Translations under genes and position numbers: made by a program
Shown here: one piece after another, positions 24,496 to 33,181 of the stretch
Position numbering within the stretch: position 1 is the stretch's first letter
How the letters are laid out: each line of letters starts with the position of its first letter
Notes under the pieces: generated by a model
What the model saw: the letters and a program-made list of their open reading frames with translations, nothing else
Told to the model about the DNA's origin: nothing
Database searches by the model: none
Assembly: GCA_903862245.1 (NCBI GenBank)
Contig: CAIOXL010000032.1
Span: forward strand, 1-52,993
DNA from: an uncultured Geobacteraceae bacterium
GTDB taxonomy: Bacteria; Desulfobacterota; Desulfuromonadia; Geobacterales; Pseudopelobacteraceae
Length of the DNA: 52,993 bases
Direction: 5' to 3'

Positions 24496-24897
24496 TCAGC
24501 TCCCGGACGCCGTCGTCCGCCTTCTGCGCCGATCCTTCTGCTTGCGCAGTTTTTCAATCCGCTTCATTTCCGGCGTAATGACTCCGGTGGAGGCTTCGAT
24601 CCGCTCAAGCAGTTCTCGACGGGCCAGAAAGCGGTTCACCGATTGACTCCGCTCCCGCATACAGCTGACCTGAATACCGGTTGGCCGGTGTTTCAGCTGC
24701 ACACAGCTGGAGGTTTTATTGACGTGCTGGCCGCCGTTCCCGGAAGAACGGACAAAGCTCTCCTCAATGTCCCCCTCACGAACTCCCAGTTCAGCCATTT
24801 TTTCCCGCAGCCAGCGGTTCTTTTCTTCACTTACGGCAAAATCAGCCATGCGGACAGGTATCTCCGACTCAGTTTTTCCCTGAAACGCGGAACACAA
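24496..24897 (-). CDS. Peptide chain release factor-like (ArfB type) hydrolase
   Basis: The 133-residue protein has the class I release-factor catalytic domain with GNGGQHVNKTSSCVQLKH (the GGQ loop that frees peptidyl-tRNA) and lacks codon-recognition domains. The C-terminal tail is basic (KLRKQKDRRRRR), as in ArfB/YaeJ, which enters the ribosome mRNA channel to rescue stalled ribosomes. The start is uncertain: TTG at 24897 gives a 16-residue addition, while the ATG at 24849 (MADFAVSEE) fits family N-termini but has only a distant GGAG. It is alone, convergent with polA. Confidence 0.87.
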   Translation of the reverse strand: MCSAFQGKTESEIPVRMADFAVSEEKNRWLREKMAELGVREGDIEESFVRSSGNGGQHVNKTSSCVQLKHRPTGIQVSCMRERSQSVNRFLARRELLERIEASTGVITPEMKRIEKLRKQKDRRRRRTTASGS

Positions 24898-25046
24898 ATG
24901 ATCCGGTTTTCGCCGTTATACCACATCCGCAGTGATTTCACAGGCAATAGTATACCGCCATGAGGGATGTTGCCTGATGGGCTCTGCTATGCTATAAGCG
25001 CAGCATCGGTAATCAATCAGTCCGCACTATCTACCAAGGGAGCAAC

Positions 25047-25700
25047 GTGAAGGCACACCTTCTGCAGCGCTGTTGGGTAACATTTTCGGTGTATGTCATC
25101 GGAATTTATGCATCATTCCTGAACAGGCTTGTTATCAAAGGGAGTGGTCACATCCCAAAAAGCGGGCCGGTCCTGATCGTTTCCAATCATATATCCGCCT
25201 ATGACACCATCTTTCTCCCCTGGGCCGTTATCAGATACAATCCGCTCCAGATGCTTTGGGCGCCGGCCAAAGAGGAGCTTTTTGAAAAAAGATTTCAGCG
25301 CATCCTGTATTCTTCGTGGGGGGCTTTCCCGGTGAGGCGCAAACGGGACGTCAGGGCGGGGCGCCTGCTAAACGACCTGCTGCTCGACCAGAAGGTCATG
25401 CTGTTCCCCGAAGGGACACGTCATAAGGACGGACAATTGGGGGCCGGTAACCGCGGCGTCGGAAAGATTATCTACGATACCCGTCCAGCCGTCATTCCAA
25501 CAGCGTTAATCGGGTTGAACCACTGGAAATTCCCCGGTTCTCGACAGGATGCTGCGGTTGTTTTTGGTGCTGCGGTGGATTTCAGCGATCTGTTCCAGCG
25601 TGAAGATTGCAAGGAGACTCATCTGCTGATAGTCGACCGGGTTATGCAGGCGATTGCCGCCCTGCTATCCGGGGAAAGGGGCGATTGTGCCGTCACGTGA
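25047..25700 (+). CDS. 1-acyl-sn-glycerol-3-phosphate acyltransferase family protein
   Basis: The 217-residue protein has the PlsC family motifs: NHISAYDT (His-x4-Asp, catalytic) at residues 50-57, a middle block [11 protein letters not shown] and [10 protein letters not shown] (phosphate-binding). A hydrophobic N-terminus ([15 protein letters not shown]) anchors it to the membrane. It should transfer an acyl chain to lysophosphatidate in phospholipid synthesis. GTG start with AAGGGAG four bases upstream. It overlaps the RNase HI start by 14 bases. Confidence 0.92.
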   Translation: MKAHLLQRCWVTFSVYVIGIYASFLNRLVIKGSGHIPKSGPVLIVSNHISAYDTIFLPWAVIRYNPLQMLWAPAKEELFEKRFQRILYSSWGAFPVRRKRDVRAGRLLNDLLLDQKVMLFPEGTRHKDGQLGAGNRGVGKIIYDTRPAVIPTALIGLNHWKFPGSRQDAAVVFGAAVDFSDLFQREDCKETHLLIVDRVMQAIAALLSGERGDCAVT

Positions 25701-26130
25701 CCTCCAGATTGTGGAAATATTCTGTGACGGCGCCTGCAGCGGCAATCCGGGGCCCGGTGGTTATGGGGCGATCCTGCGCTATGGTAAGAGTGTCAAGGAA
25801 CTTAACGGCGGCGCCAAAGATACCACCAACAATCGTATGGAAATGACCGCCGCCATTGAAGCGCTCCGCCAGCTGACCCGTCCGTGCCGGGTATCGATTA
25901 CGACTGACTCCCAGTATCTGGTGAAGGGTATGACGGAGTGGATTATAGGATGGCAGCGCAAAGGATGGCGCAACAGTAAAAAGGAGCCGGTACTCAACAG
26001 GGATCTGTGGGAGTTGCTGCTCGACCTGACAAAACCGCATACGGTGCAATGGCACTGGGTCAAAGGTCACGCCGGACATTCGGAAAACGAACGATGTGAC
26101 GAGCTGGCACGGGGTGGAATTCCGGGTTAG
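25687..26130 (+). CDS. rnhA: Ribonuclease HI
   Basis: The 147-residue enzyme cleaves RNA in RNA-DNA hybrids. All four catalytic acids are in place: Asp in [17 protein letters not shown], Glu in [13 protein letters not shown], Asp in [10 protein letters not shown], and Asp in NERCDELAR, with the basic handle segment [13 protein letters not shown]. The GTG at 25687 follows AAAGGGG by five bases and overlaps the end of the acyltransferase gene; a longer frame has no conserved sequence. It ends a few residues earlier than E. coli RnhA. Confidence 0.96.
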   Translation: MPSRDLQIVEIFCDGACSGNPGPGGYGAILRYGKSVKELNGGAKDTTNNRMEMTAAIEALRQLTRPCRVSITTDSQYLVKGMTEWIIGWQRKGWRNSKKEPVLNRDLWELLLDLTKPHTVQWHWVKGHAGHSENERCDELARGGIPG

Positions 26131-26158
26131 ACAACGACGGGGCGAGGTCTGAAAGAAG

Positions 26159-26653
26159 TTATTTGCCTACCGGTACCACACCAATCAGACTGAAACCGTA
26201 TTTGGGATGTGTCACGGCATGGGTATTCGGAAAATTCGAGAAGAGCCATCCCATGAAAACCGGAGTGCCGTTTTCGTAGATTTTCACCTTGGCCGCCGGG
26301 TTTTCAGGTTCATTTGAAGATGTTGTGATCGTCGTTCCTCCCATTGTGAACGCAGGAAGAAAAGCCTCAACGGTGATGGTCAGTGCAGAGCGGGGAATTA
26401 CGTAGGGCGTCCCGATCGGAACAACAAAAATATTTTCCTTCCCGCGGGTTTTGTCGATAACGGCAAGCTTGACAGCCTTCCAGCGCCGGCCAACCTCCGG
26501 GGGGACGATAACCGTTTTCTCCCTGACCGTCTGGTGAGAGGTGCTCGGCTTGAGCCTGACATACGGTTTGTCGCTCTGTTCCTGGCACGCAGTCAGAACG
26601 CAGGCAAAAAAAAGCAGATATGTGAGTAACTGTAGCATTCTCGTTGGGTTCAA
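26159..26653 (-). CDS. Lipoprotein, DUF2155-like
   Basis: The 164-residue protein has a signal peptide with lipobox LTAC, then a domain with VPIGTPYVIPRSALTITVEAFLPAF and VFMGWLFSNFPNTHAVTHPKYGFSL, the DUF2155 pattern. The role is unknown; the position outside the inner membrane is inferred from the lipobox. The TTG at 26653 follows GGAT by about six bases; ATG five codons in is the alternative. It begins 19 bases after the 3' end of tRNA-Ser on the same strand, so the mRNA may be released from a tRNA-containing transcript. Confidence 0.75.
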   Translation of the reverse strand: MNPTRMLQLLTYLLFFACVLTACQEQSDKPYVRLKPSTSHQTVREKTVIVPPEVGRRWKAVKLAVIDKTRGKENIFVVPIGTPYVIPRSALTITVEAFLPAFTMGGTTITTSSNEPENPAAKVKIYENGTPVFMGWLFSNFPNTHAVTHPKYGFSLIGVVPVGK

Positions 26654-26672
26654 TGCGTTATCCGATAAAAAG

Positions 26673-26765
26673 TGGCGGAGAGAGAGGGATTCGAACCCTC
26701 GATACCGGTTTCCCAGTATACTCGCTTAGCAGGCGAGCGCCTTCGACCTACTCGGCCATCTCTCC
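26673..26765 (-). tRNA. tRNA-Ser (anticodon GCT)
   Basis: The 93-base class II tRNA has acceptor stem GGAGAGA/TCTCTCC, the D-loop ATGGCCGAGTAGGTCGAAGG, anticodon loop CTGCTAA (GCT, reads AGC/AGU), a long variable arm, T-loop TTCGAAT, and encoded CCA. No terminator separates it from the lipoprotein gene downstream. Confidence 0.97.
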
Positions 26766-26952
26766 GTGTGTGTGACAACCTTCTGAACGGCGGGATGTGA
26801 TACCTACCACGCGCAATAAAATAAATCAAGTTCAAAGAACCCCCCGACCCAAAAACAGACAATCAGTCAGCCCGTCATCTGATCCCGCCGATTGACCCTT
26901 TTGTGCAGCTTCTTCAGAACCTGGGACACCTGCGCTCCTTCCCTGCACTGCG

Positions 26953-27540
26953 TCACTTCCCCTTCTTCAGGTCAATGAGTATCAGTTTGGCAACGGCTTT
27001 AAGCGTTTCAAAAACCCCTTCACCTGATGTGGCACACGCCTCAAATTCGGGAACATGTGCAGGGTTCAGTTCACGGCGCAAATCTTCAATCGCCATGGCG
27101 TCGGGCACATCCCGCTTATTGTACTGGATGATATACGGCAGTTTATCCAGATCATAGCCCTGCTCCCTGAGATTGGTCCTCAGATTCTCAAGCGACTCGA
27201 CATTCGCATCCATCCGTTCCTCATGGGAATCTGCAACAAAAACCACACCATCAACACCCTTCAGTATCAGCTTCCTGGATGCATCATAAAAGACCTGACC
27301 GGGAACCGTATAAAGATGAAAACGGGTTTTGAACCCCCGGATTTCACCCAGTGAAAGAGGCAGAAAATCAAAAAACAGCGTGCGCTCAGTCTCGGTGGCA
27401 AGGCTGATCATCTTACCCTTGGCTTCCGGGGCGGTCTGTTGATAAATAAATTGAAGATTCGTCGTTTTACCGCACAGGCCGGGACCGTAGTAGACGATTT
27501 TACAATTTATTTCACGAGAAGCATAGTTGATGAAAGACAT
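26953..27540 (-). CDS. mglA: MglA-type small GTPase
   Basis: The 195-residue Ras-like GTPase of the bacterial MglA family has the P-loop [12 protein letters not shown] at residues 18-29, the switch II motif [10 protein letters not shown] and the base-recognition motif YNKRD. TVPG in place of DTAG is the MglA signature. In Myxococcus MglA sets polarity of motility machines; here it may position type IV pili or related machinery. The mglB-like gene lies 100 bases upstream, the usual order. Only a weak GGGA site precedes the ATG. Confidence 0.94.
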   Translation of the reverse strand: MSFINYASREINCKIVYYGPGLCGKTTNLQFIYQQTAPEAKGKMISLATETERTLFFDFLPLSLGEIRGFKTRFHLYTVPGQVFYDASRKLILKGVDGVVFVADSHEERMDANVESLENLRTNLREQGYDLDKLPYIIQYNKRDVPDAMAIEDLRRELNPAHVPEFEACATSGEGVFETLKAVAKLILIDLKKGK

Positions 27541-27640
27541 CGGTGGCTATCCCATTCAGTAATCGGCAGGATTGAGATCCTTCCGCCAGGAGCGGAGGCT
27601 AAACAGTGAGCCGTCTTCTGCACGGCAGCATTACTCGACT

Positions 27641-28129
27641 TCAGCTAAAAAGATTATCAATATCGTCATCAGTAATTTCGGCAAAAGAGAAATCGGATGA
27701 GCGCCTTACACGCTCCTCCGATTTTTTCAGCAGTTTTTGAAAAATAGCGGATAGTTCTTCCGACGACTTTTTCACCCGCAACCGCACAAGACCCAGCGAT
27801 GAACGGCTGTCAAAGAGAACCACAAGAATGACCCTGCCGCAGACAATAGAAATATGCAGGTTATCTTTCTCCCCCTCGTGAAAGAGAATGGAAAACTCTT
27901 TTTCACCAATCAGCTTGGCAAGCCCACCCGTTGCGGCGATATTCCCGGCTGTCAGCGAGGCGATCGACGTTGTATCAAAACGCTCGGTTTCCCCCACGCC
28001 TGATATAAGTTGCCCGTTCTTATCAACAAGAAAAATCACTGTGGCGTTTGCTTCCTTCAGCAAACGCTCCAGAGCATCATTGACTTCCCGGGATTCTTCT
28101 TCGTACATGACCAGCGTTGGATTGGACAT
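27641..28129 (-). CDS. mglB: Roadblock/LC7 domain protein (MglB-like GAP)
   Basis: The 162-residue protein has a Roadblock/LC7 fold (VNDALERLLKEANATVIFLVDKNGQLISGVG, then DTTSIASLTAGNIAATGGLAKLIG). MglB dimers act as GTPase activators for MglA. The acidic C-terminal tail (FAEITDDDIDNLFS) extends beyond the domain. The ATG at 28129 (MSNPTLVMYEE) is preferred over a frame 12 codons longer on the basis of family N-termini; the ribosome site is weak. It precedes mglA in one unit. Confidence 0.9.
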   Translation of the reverse strand: MSNPTLVMYEEESREVNDALERLLKEANATVIFLVDKNGQLISGVGETERFDTTSIASLTAGNIAATGGLAKLIGEKEFSILFHEGEKDNLHISIVCGRVILVVLFDSRSSLGLVRLRVKKSSEELSAIFQKLLKKSEERVRRSSDFSFAEITDDDIDNLFS

Positions 28130-28342
28130 GCCCTGACTTTCTGCCCGTCGGCACCAGCTCTCCACAACGTAAAGTAAAACTATAATTGTGCTGCCTTATA
28201 GCAAACCCCATGTCGGCTTTCAAGCTTATTCGGCTCCCCTGACTGGCATAACAACGCAATCAGCTGTTTGCTTTACAGAGCCGGCTGTGATACCGTGTCC
28301 CGCCTGAATTCCAACTTTGATACCCACTAGAAAGCGTTCTCC

Positions 28343-29383
28343 ATGGAACTGAGCTTTTCCAAAAGCAATGAGCTGATCGACCGGATTATTACCCGGTTGG
28401 TCGAGGAATCAGGGGGGATCCATCATCCTGCTGTGATCAGAGAAATGATACTGGCAACGCTGAAGATCGGTCAGGAGGTTGATTATCTGGCCGACCTGAA
28501 ACTGATCAACCGTACGCTGCGTGAAATGCGCTATACCGCCAAGGTTTTTGCCCCCTACCGGCACCGCAAGAAAGTCACCATATTCGGATCGGCCCGCACG
28601 CCTGAATCCGATGAAATGTACCAGAAGTGCGTACGATTCAGTCGCAGTCTGGCAGCGAACAACTATATGGTCATAACTGGGGGGGGACCCGGCATCATGC
28701 AGGCCGGGAACGAAGGAGCCGGCAGTGAAAATTCCTTTGCTGTGAACATCCGGCTTCCCTTTGAGCAGAAACCGAATCCGGTCATGTACCGGAATCCGCG
28801 CCTGGTAACCTACAAATACTTCTTTAACCGTAAAGTTGCCTTCGTTAAAGAGGCCGATGCGATTGTGGTTTTTCCCGGCGGCTTCGGCACGCTGGACGAA
28901 GCGATGGAAGTTTTCACACTGGTGCAGACCGGTAAAACATCGCCAAAGCCGTTGATTCTGATGGATGATCGCGAGGGATACTGGGAGCAGTTTTTTGATT
29001 TTATCAAAGAGAGCCTGCTGGTGAAGGGCTTTATCTCGGGGGAGGATTTCTCACTCTTCACTATCACCCGGGACGAGCAGGAGGCGCTCGACGTAATAAA
29101 CACCTTTTACCGTGTGTACCATTCGCTCCGGTTCATTGAAAACCGTCTGGTCATACGCCTGCAGAAAGCGCTGTCGAGTGAGCAGATAGCGACACTGACC
29201 AGGGAGTTCCCGGGACTTATCAAGGATGGGGACACCATCTGTTCCTGCGGAGCGTATCCAGAGGAGAGCGACGAACCTGACCTGCTGGATCTGCCACGCA
29301 TTTCACTGCTGTTCGACCATCATCACTATGGGCTGCTGATAGCCTTCATTCACCGCATTAACTCTTTCGGCGGGGCAGAATGA
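28343..29383 (+). CDS. LOG family protein (TIGR00730-like)
   Basis: The 346-residue protein has a central LOG domain: KKVTIFGSARTPESD, ITGGGPGIMQAGNEGA (nucleotide contact) and FPGGFGTLDEAMEVF (the PGGxGTxxE catalytic motif). LOG enzymes release free cytokinin-type bases from nucleoside monophosphates, or hydrolyse nucleotides; many bacterial ones were misnamed lysine decarboxylases. A helical N-terminus of about 75 residues and a C-terminal extension of about 85, absent from short LOG proteins, suggest an added role. It is divergent from mglB with only a poor ribosome site. Confidence 0.9.
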   Translation: MELSFSKSNELIDRIITRLVEESGGIHHPAVIREMILATLKIGQEVDYLADLKLINRTLREMRYTAKVFAPYRHRKKVTIFGSARTPESDEMYQKCVRFSRSLAANNYMVITGGGPGIMQAGNEGAGSENSFAVNIRLPFEQKPNPVMYRNPRLVTYKYFFNRKVAFVKEADAIVVFPGGFGTLDEAMEVFTLVQTGKTSPKPLILMDDREGYWEQFFDFIKESLLVKGFISGEDFSLFTITRDEQEALDVINTFYRVYHSLRFIENRLVIRLQKALSSEQIATLTREFPGLIKDGDTICSCGAYPEESDEPDLLDLPRISLLFDHHHYGLLIAFIHRINSFGGAE

Positions 29384-29472
29384 CACAACGCCATACAATC
29401 CGTCGCCTGGTTGATTGACAATACCGGAAGCTTGAAGATATAGTCTCATAATTACACTAAACTCGGGATATT

Positions 29473-30861
29473 ATGCAGGATCTTAAACATTTATCACAAA
29501 AAAAATCCGGTTCAGGCTCAGCTTTTTTTGGCAGCAGCCCCAGGAACAGGCGTCGGGGTGCGGATGACGAGCCGGCCCGCTCCAGATTGCGCCCGCCGAC
29601 AGGAAAACGCCTGCAGCAGCTGAAGCTGTCACTACTGTTCATTGCGGTTATTCTGGTTCTCGCCCCGCTCTGCCTGCTGGCCCTCCGCCAGACTTCACCA
29701 ACCGGAGCGCGTGTCCGGACGTGGATTGCATCATTTTCCCCGGAGGCGCCAAAACCGGCTGAAGCGGCCAAACCGCCGGTATCGGTCAGTCGCTTTGAGG
29801 CGGCCAGAGAGCTGCTTGTAAAAGCGGAGTTCGACGGTTCCCGCGTTTCTGCCCGGACAGCTGAGGGGTTGCAGCACGTGTACACCATTCAGGGGGACCT
29901 TCAGCGCAGGGTCTATGACTTTCTGGCAAAAAACAAGGTGCCGTACGGCGTTTTTGTCGCCATTGAACCCTCCTCGGGACGCATTCTCGGTATGACCTCC
30001 TACTCATCCATCGACCCGGCCTGGGCCGAACGCTCTGTGTATGGCCTGTACCCGATGGCCTCGCTGTTCAAGATCATCACCGCCTCCGCAGCGCTGGAAA
30101 GCCATAAAATCACGCCAGAATCAGTGATCGAGTTCCGTGGCGGTTCCTATTCCGAAAATCCGCGCTACTGGGATGTAAGTCCCCGGGGAAGGAACAACCG
30201 CATGGACGCCACACATGCCATGGGCAAATCCATCAATCCGGTGTACGGCCGTGTGGCAAGCGACATCGCCGGCAAGTCATCCGTCATGGCATCCGTTTCC
30301 CGTTTCGGGTTTAATCAGGAACTTTTCCCGGGTATCCCCGCCAAACAGAGCCAGGCGGGAGAACCGGTCAGCACTCATGGCCTGAGATTGATGGGAGCGG
30401 GACTTGATCATGAGGTAAAAATTTCACCGCTGCATGCGGCGGTGATCATGTCGGCAATAGCCAATGGCGGGAAAATGATGACCCCCGGTTTGACCAGCAG
30501 TATCATCGACGCCAGGGGGGTCGAAAAAGAAACCTTTACTCCCCATGAGCTGCGGCAGCTGGTCACGCCGGAGACGTCGGCATCACTGACGAGGATGCTT
30601 TCCAGCACCGTCCTGACCGGGACCTCACGTAAAGCGTTCCATGACCGCCGCGGCCGCCTTCTGCTTGATGTTAAAATAGCGGCTAAAACAGGTTCCATCA
30701 ACGGTACGGACCCCAAGGGACATTACTCCTGGTTTGCCGCCTTTGCACCGATACAGAACCCCCGTATCGCTCTGGTGGCACTGGTTATCAATCCGGACAA
30801 ATGGAAGGTCAAGGCATCCCAGGTAGGGGAACAGGCGCTGGAAGAATTTTTCAGACGGTAG
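29473..30861 (+). CDS. Penicillin-binding transpeptidase domain protein
   Basis: The 462-residue protein has a basic cytoplasmic N-terminus, one membrane helix (about 52-74), a short linker rich in Pro/Ala/Lys, and a transpeptidase domain with SLFK (nucleophile Ser), GKSINPVYG (SxN motif) and AAKTGSING (KTG). It has no glycosyltransferase module and no PASTA repeats. It should cross-link or trim peptidoglycan in the periplasm; the substrate range is unknown. The ATG follows CGGGATA. Its end overlaps the convergent lpxH end by 11 bases. Confidence 0.9.
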   Translation: MQDLKHLSQKKSGSGSAFFGSSPRNRRRGADDEPARSRLRPPTGKRLQQLKLSLLFIAVILVLAPLCLLALRQTSPTGARVRTWIASFSPEAPKPAEAAKPPVSVSRFEAARELLVKAEFDGSRVSARTAEGLQHVYTIQGDLQRRVYDFLAKNKVPYGVFVAIEPSSGRILGMTSYSSIDPAWAERSVYGLYPMASLFKIITASAALESHKITPESVIEFRGGSYSENPRYWDVSPRGRNNRMDATHAMGKSINPVYGRVASDIAGKSSVMASVSRFGFNQELFPGIPAKQSQAGEPVSTHGLRLMGAGLDHEVKISPLHAAVIMSAIANGGKMMTPGLTSSIIDARGVEKETFTPHELRQLVTPETSASLTRMLSSTVLTGTSRKAFHDRRGRLLLDVKIAAKTGSINGTDPKGHYSWFAAFAPIQNPRIALVALVINPDKWKVKASQVGEQALEEFFRR

Positions 30862-31588
30862 GGGCTGCGGCGGAGTAGGTCATGAGCTGCAGGTTTCCGT
30901 CCCGCATCTCGCCATAGGTGAACTTCTCCATCCAGTCACCAAGCGACAGAAGAGTGAATCCGGATTCCGGAAGTTTTTCGTGAAGAGCAAGGTGAAAATG
31001 GCCGGTGATCAGCCCTTCACATCCCCGCTCCTGAAGAACTCGGGAATAATCGAGCAGAATCCGGCGATAGTCCCAACGAGCGGATTTCATACTGTACCCG
31101 GCCCGGCTCCGTTTCTGCAGCCGCTTTTTTATTTTTTCCGCCCATGACGGAGGGAAATGCCTGATACTGGTGGCCACCAGTGGGATGCGCAGCAGATAGC
31201 GCAACAGGCGGTAGGCGCGATCCTCCCTGTTGATCTGGTCACCATGGCAGAGATACAGCCGCTTTCCCTGGACCGATTCAATGACCGGCCCGGCATGAAT
31301 CTCGGCTTTCAGGCGCTCAGAAAAGACCGTGCCCAGGTGAAAGTCGTGATTGCCCTCAAAATAGACAAGTCTGCAGCCGCGTGCTACCAGGCGTTCCAGT
31401 GCTTCAAGTACCGCATCGTACTGTGTGAACGGATGTGACGGGAACCCCAGCCAGAAGTCGAACAGATCGCCCATAATATAGAGGGTGTCCAGTTCCCCCT
31501 CAAGCGTGTGCAGGAAGCGAAGCAGCAGGAGATAATTGGCGTCATCCGGTGACACCAGGTGGGCATCGGCTAAAAAAATGGCTCGCAT
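30851..31588 (-). CDS. lpxH: UDP-2,3-diacylglucosamine diphosphatase LpxH
   Basis: The 245-residue calcineurin-like phosphoesterase performs the fourth step of lipid A synthesis, giving lipid X. Metal ligands are in FLADAHLV, IMGDLFDFWLG, FEGNHDFHLG, CHGDQIN and ITGHFH. The family's basic region (KRLQKRSRAGYSMK) that contacts the substrate is present. The ATG at 31588 lacks a clear ribosome site, but the protein begins exactly at the conserved first strand. It is peripheral to the inner membrane. It converges with the transpeptidase gene. Confidence 0.9.
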   Translation of the reverse strand: MRAIFLADAHLVSPDDANYLLLLRFLHTLEGELDTLYIMGDLFDFWLGFPSHPFTQYDAVLEALERLVARGCRLVYFEGNHDFHLGTVFSERLKAEIHAGPVIESVQGKRLYLCHGDQINREDRAYRLLRYLLRIPLVATSIRHFPPSWAEKIKKRLQKRSRAGYSMKSARWDYRRILLDYSRVLQERGCEGLITGHFHLALHEKLPESGFTLLSLGDWMEKFTYGEMRDGNLQLMTYSAAAPTV

Positions 31589-31649
31589 GGCGCAGATTGT
31601 GCTTCGATCAATGGTGAAAAGTCAACAAGAAGAACGTAAGGAGAAGCCG

Positions 31650-32105
31650 ATGGCAACAATTCACAGTGTCGAAATATTATGGGAGGACCTCATCGGTGCG
31701 TTTACCAGCGGGCAGCTTGATACCGCCTACTACCTTGACCGGCTGACCGGTGAAATATTTTCCGTCCCTTCCACTTCCGATAACAATGAAGTCCGGCAGC
31801 AGCTTGACAGTAACGGCGAACGTTTTCTGGAAATCCCCCCGTTTGATTACCGCAGCGAACGGCAGATAGTATCTGAATTTATAGTAGAAATTGCTGATTC
31901 TGAATTACGGAGCCTGCTGAAGAGCTTGCTGACCGGCAACAGACCGTTCGGAAAAGTTGAGGACATTCTCTCGTTCTATCCCCGTGAGGAAGAGCGCTTT
32001 GCCCTGCTGAAAGACCAGTTTCTTTCCAAACGCCTGAAAAACTGGATGGAAGAGAACAACCTGTTCACCGCCGACACCGTCCTGCATGGCAGTAAGCACG
32101 CCTAG
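31650..32105 (+). CDS. UPF0158 family protein
   Basis: The 151-residue protein shows the UPF0158 pattern: AYYLDRLTGEIFSVP, then ERFLEIPPFDYRSERQIVSEFI and FSFYPREEERFALLKDQF-like C-terminal block (WMEENNLF). Its role is unknown. The ATG at 31650 follows AAGGAG by six bases. It is the first gene of a run with the AI-2E-type permease (8 bases on) and copA. Confidence 0.82.
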   Translation: MATIHSVEILWEDLIGAFTSGQLDTAYYLDRLTGEIFSVPSTSDNNEVRQQLDSNGERFLEIPPFDYRSERQIVSEFIVEIADSELRSLLKSLLTGNRPFGKVEDILSFYPREEERFALLKDQFLSKRLKNWMEENNLFTADTVLHGSKHA

Positions 32106-32113
32106 GAGCAATC

Positions 32114-33169
32114 ATGGAGCACACTCACCACGCCCATACACCTCGCAACGATTACGGCAGATTCATCGCCACAATACTGTTGTTATGCCTGCTGGCCGGA
32201 GCCGGATACGCTCTGCAGCATACCATTTCATGCTTCCTGCTTTCCTGGGTTATCGCCTACCTCCTTGACCCGCTCCTGGTAAGCGCGGAGCGGCGCGGCA
32301 TGAAACGGCTCTACGCGCTGGGGCTTCTGTACATACTGCTGACCATTTTGACCGTCTTTTTCTTGACGTTCATCGTTCCGGCCATCACCATCAGCTGGAA
32401 TTCCTTTGTTCTCGACCTGCCGGCCTATATCCAGAAACTCAAACAGATCGCTCTGGAATGGAAAACCCGCCTGCCGGACCGCTACGGTTCTGATGAAATC
32501 CAGTGGCTGATCGACAAAGCTTCCGCCAATATCGACACCGCCGCAGAGAAGGCCGGATTCTGGGCCTACAACTTCGGGACCAGAATCTTTTTCAACCTTT
32601 TCAACATTGTGCTCTCGCCGATTCTGGTTTTCTTTATGCTCTACTACAAGCTGATCGTCATCGACACGATCATCTCCTGGCTCCCCGACAGCCGGCGCAG
32701 ACAGATTCTGGATATCGCCCATGAAGTGAACATCAGTATTGGCGGATATCTGCGTGGTCAGGTGATGGTTTCCATCATCGTTGCACTGCTGGCAACCATC
32801 GCCCTTTTTGTGCTCGGGATTCCCCACCCTATCTTCTGCGGCATATTTGCAGGTGCGGCCTCGATCCTGCCGTTCATCGGCGTCATTATTGCGACGCTGC
32901 CGGCACTCTTCTTTGCCTGGTTCAAATTTCAGTCCGCTGCCATGCTTGGTCAGACGACATTTGCCTTTGCTGTGATCTACTTTGTCGAGGGGTATGTCAT
33001 CAAACCGCTGGTATTCAAGGAATCCATGAACCTGAATCCGCTGGTGACCATTATCATGGTAATGGCCCTGGGAGAAACCCTCGGGTTCTGGGGCATTCTG
33101 TTGGCACTGCCCATCGCCTCGGCCATAAAAATCACCTGGGGACATTTCGTGCGGGGTGATTTTAAATAA
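32114..33169 (+). CDS. AI-2E family transporter (PerM-like membrane protein)
   Basis: The 351-residue protein has seven to eight membrane helices (for example IATILLLCLLAGAGYAL, CFLLSWVIAYLLDPLL, TIIMVMALGETLGFWGILL) and the conserved YLRGQVMVSIIVALLATIA and ASILPFIGVIIATLPAL segments of the AI-2E exporter/UPF0118 family. The substrate is not determined; some members export autoinducer-2, others work as Na+/H+ antiporters. TAGGAG precedes the ATG by about five bases. It is 12 bases before copA. Confidence 0.92.
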   Translation: MEHTHHAHTPRNDYGRFIATILLLCLLAGAGYALQHTISCFLLSWVIAYLLDPLLVSAERRGMKRLYALGLLYILLTILTVFFLTFIVPAITISWNSFVLDLPAYIQKLKQIALEWKTRLPDRYGSDEIQWLIDKASANIDTAAEKAGFWAYNFGTRIFFNLFNIVLSPILVFFMLYYKLIVIDTIISWLPDSRRRQILDIAHEVNISIGGYLRGQVMVSIIVALLATIALFVLGIPHPIFCGIFAGAASILPFIGVIIATLPALFFAWFKFQSAAMLGQTTFAFAVIYFVEGYVIKPLVFKESMNLNPLVTIIMVMALGETLGFWGILLALPIASAIKITWGHFVRGDFK

Positions 33170-33181
33170 GGGTAGGAATTC

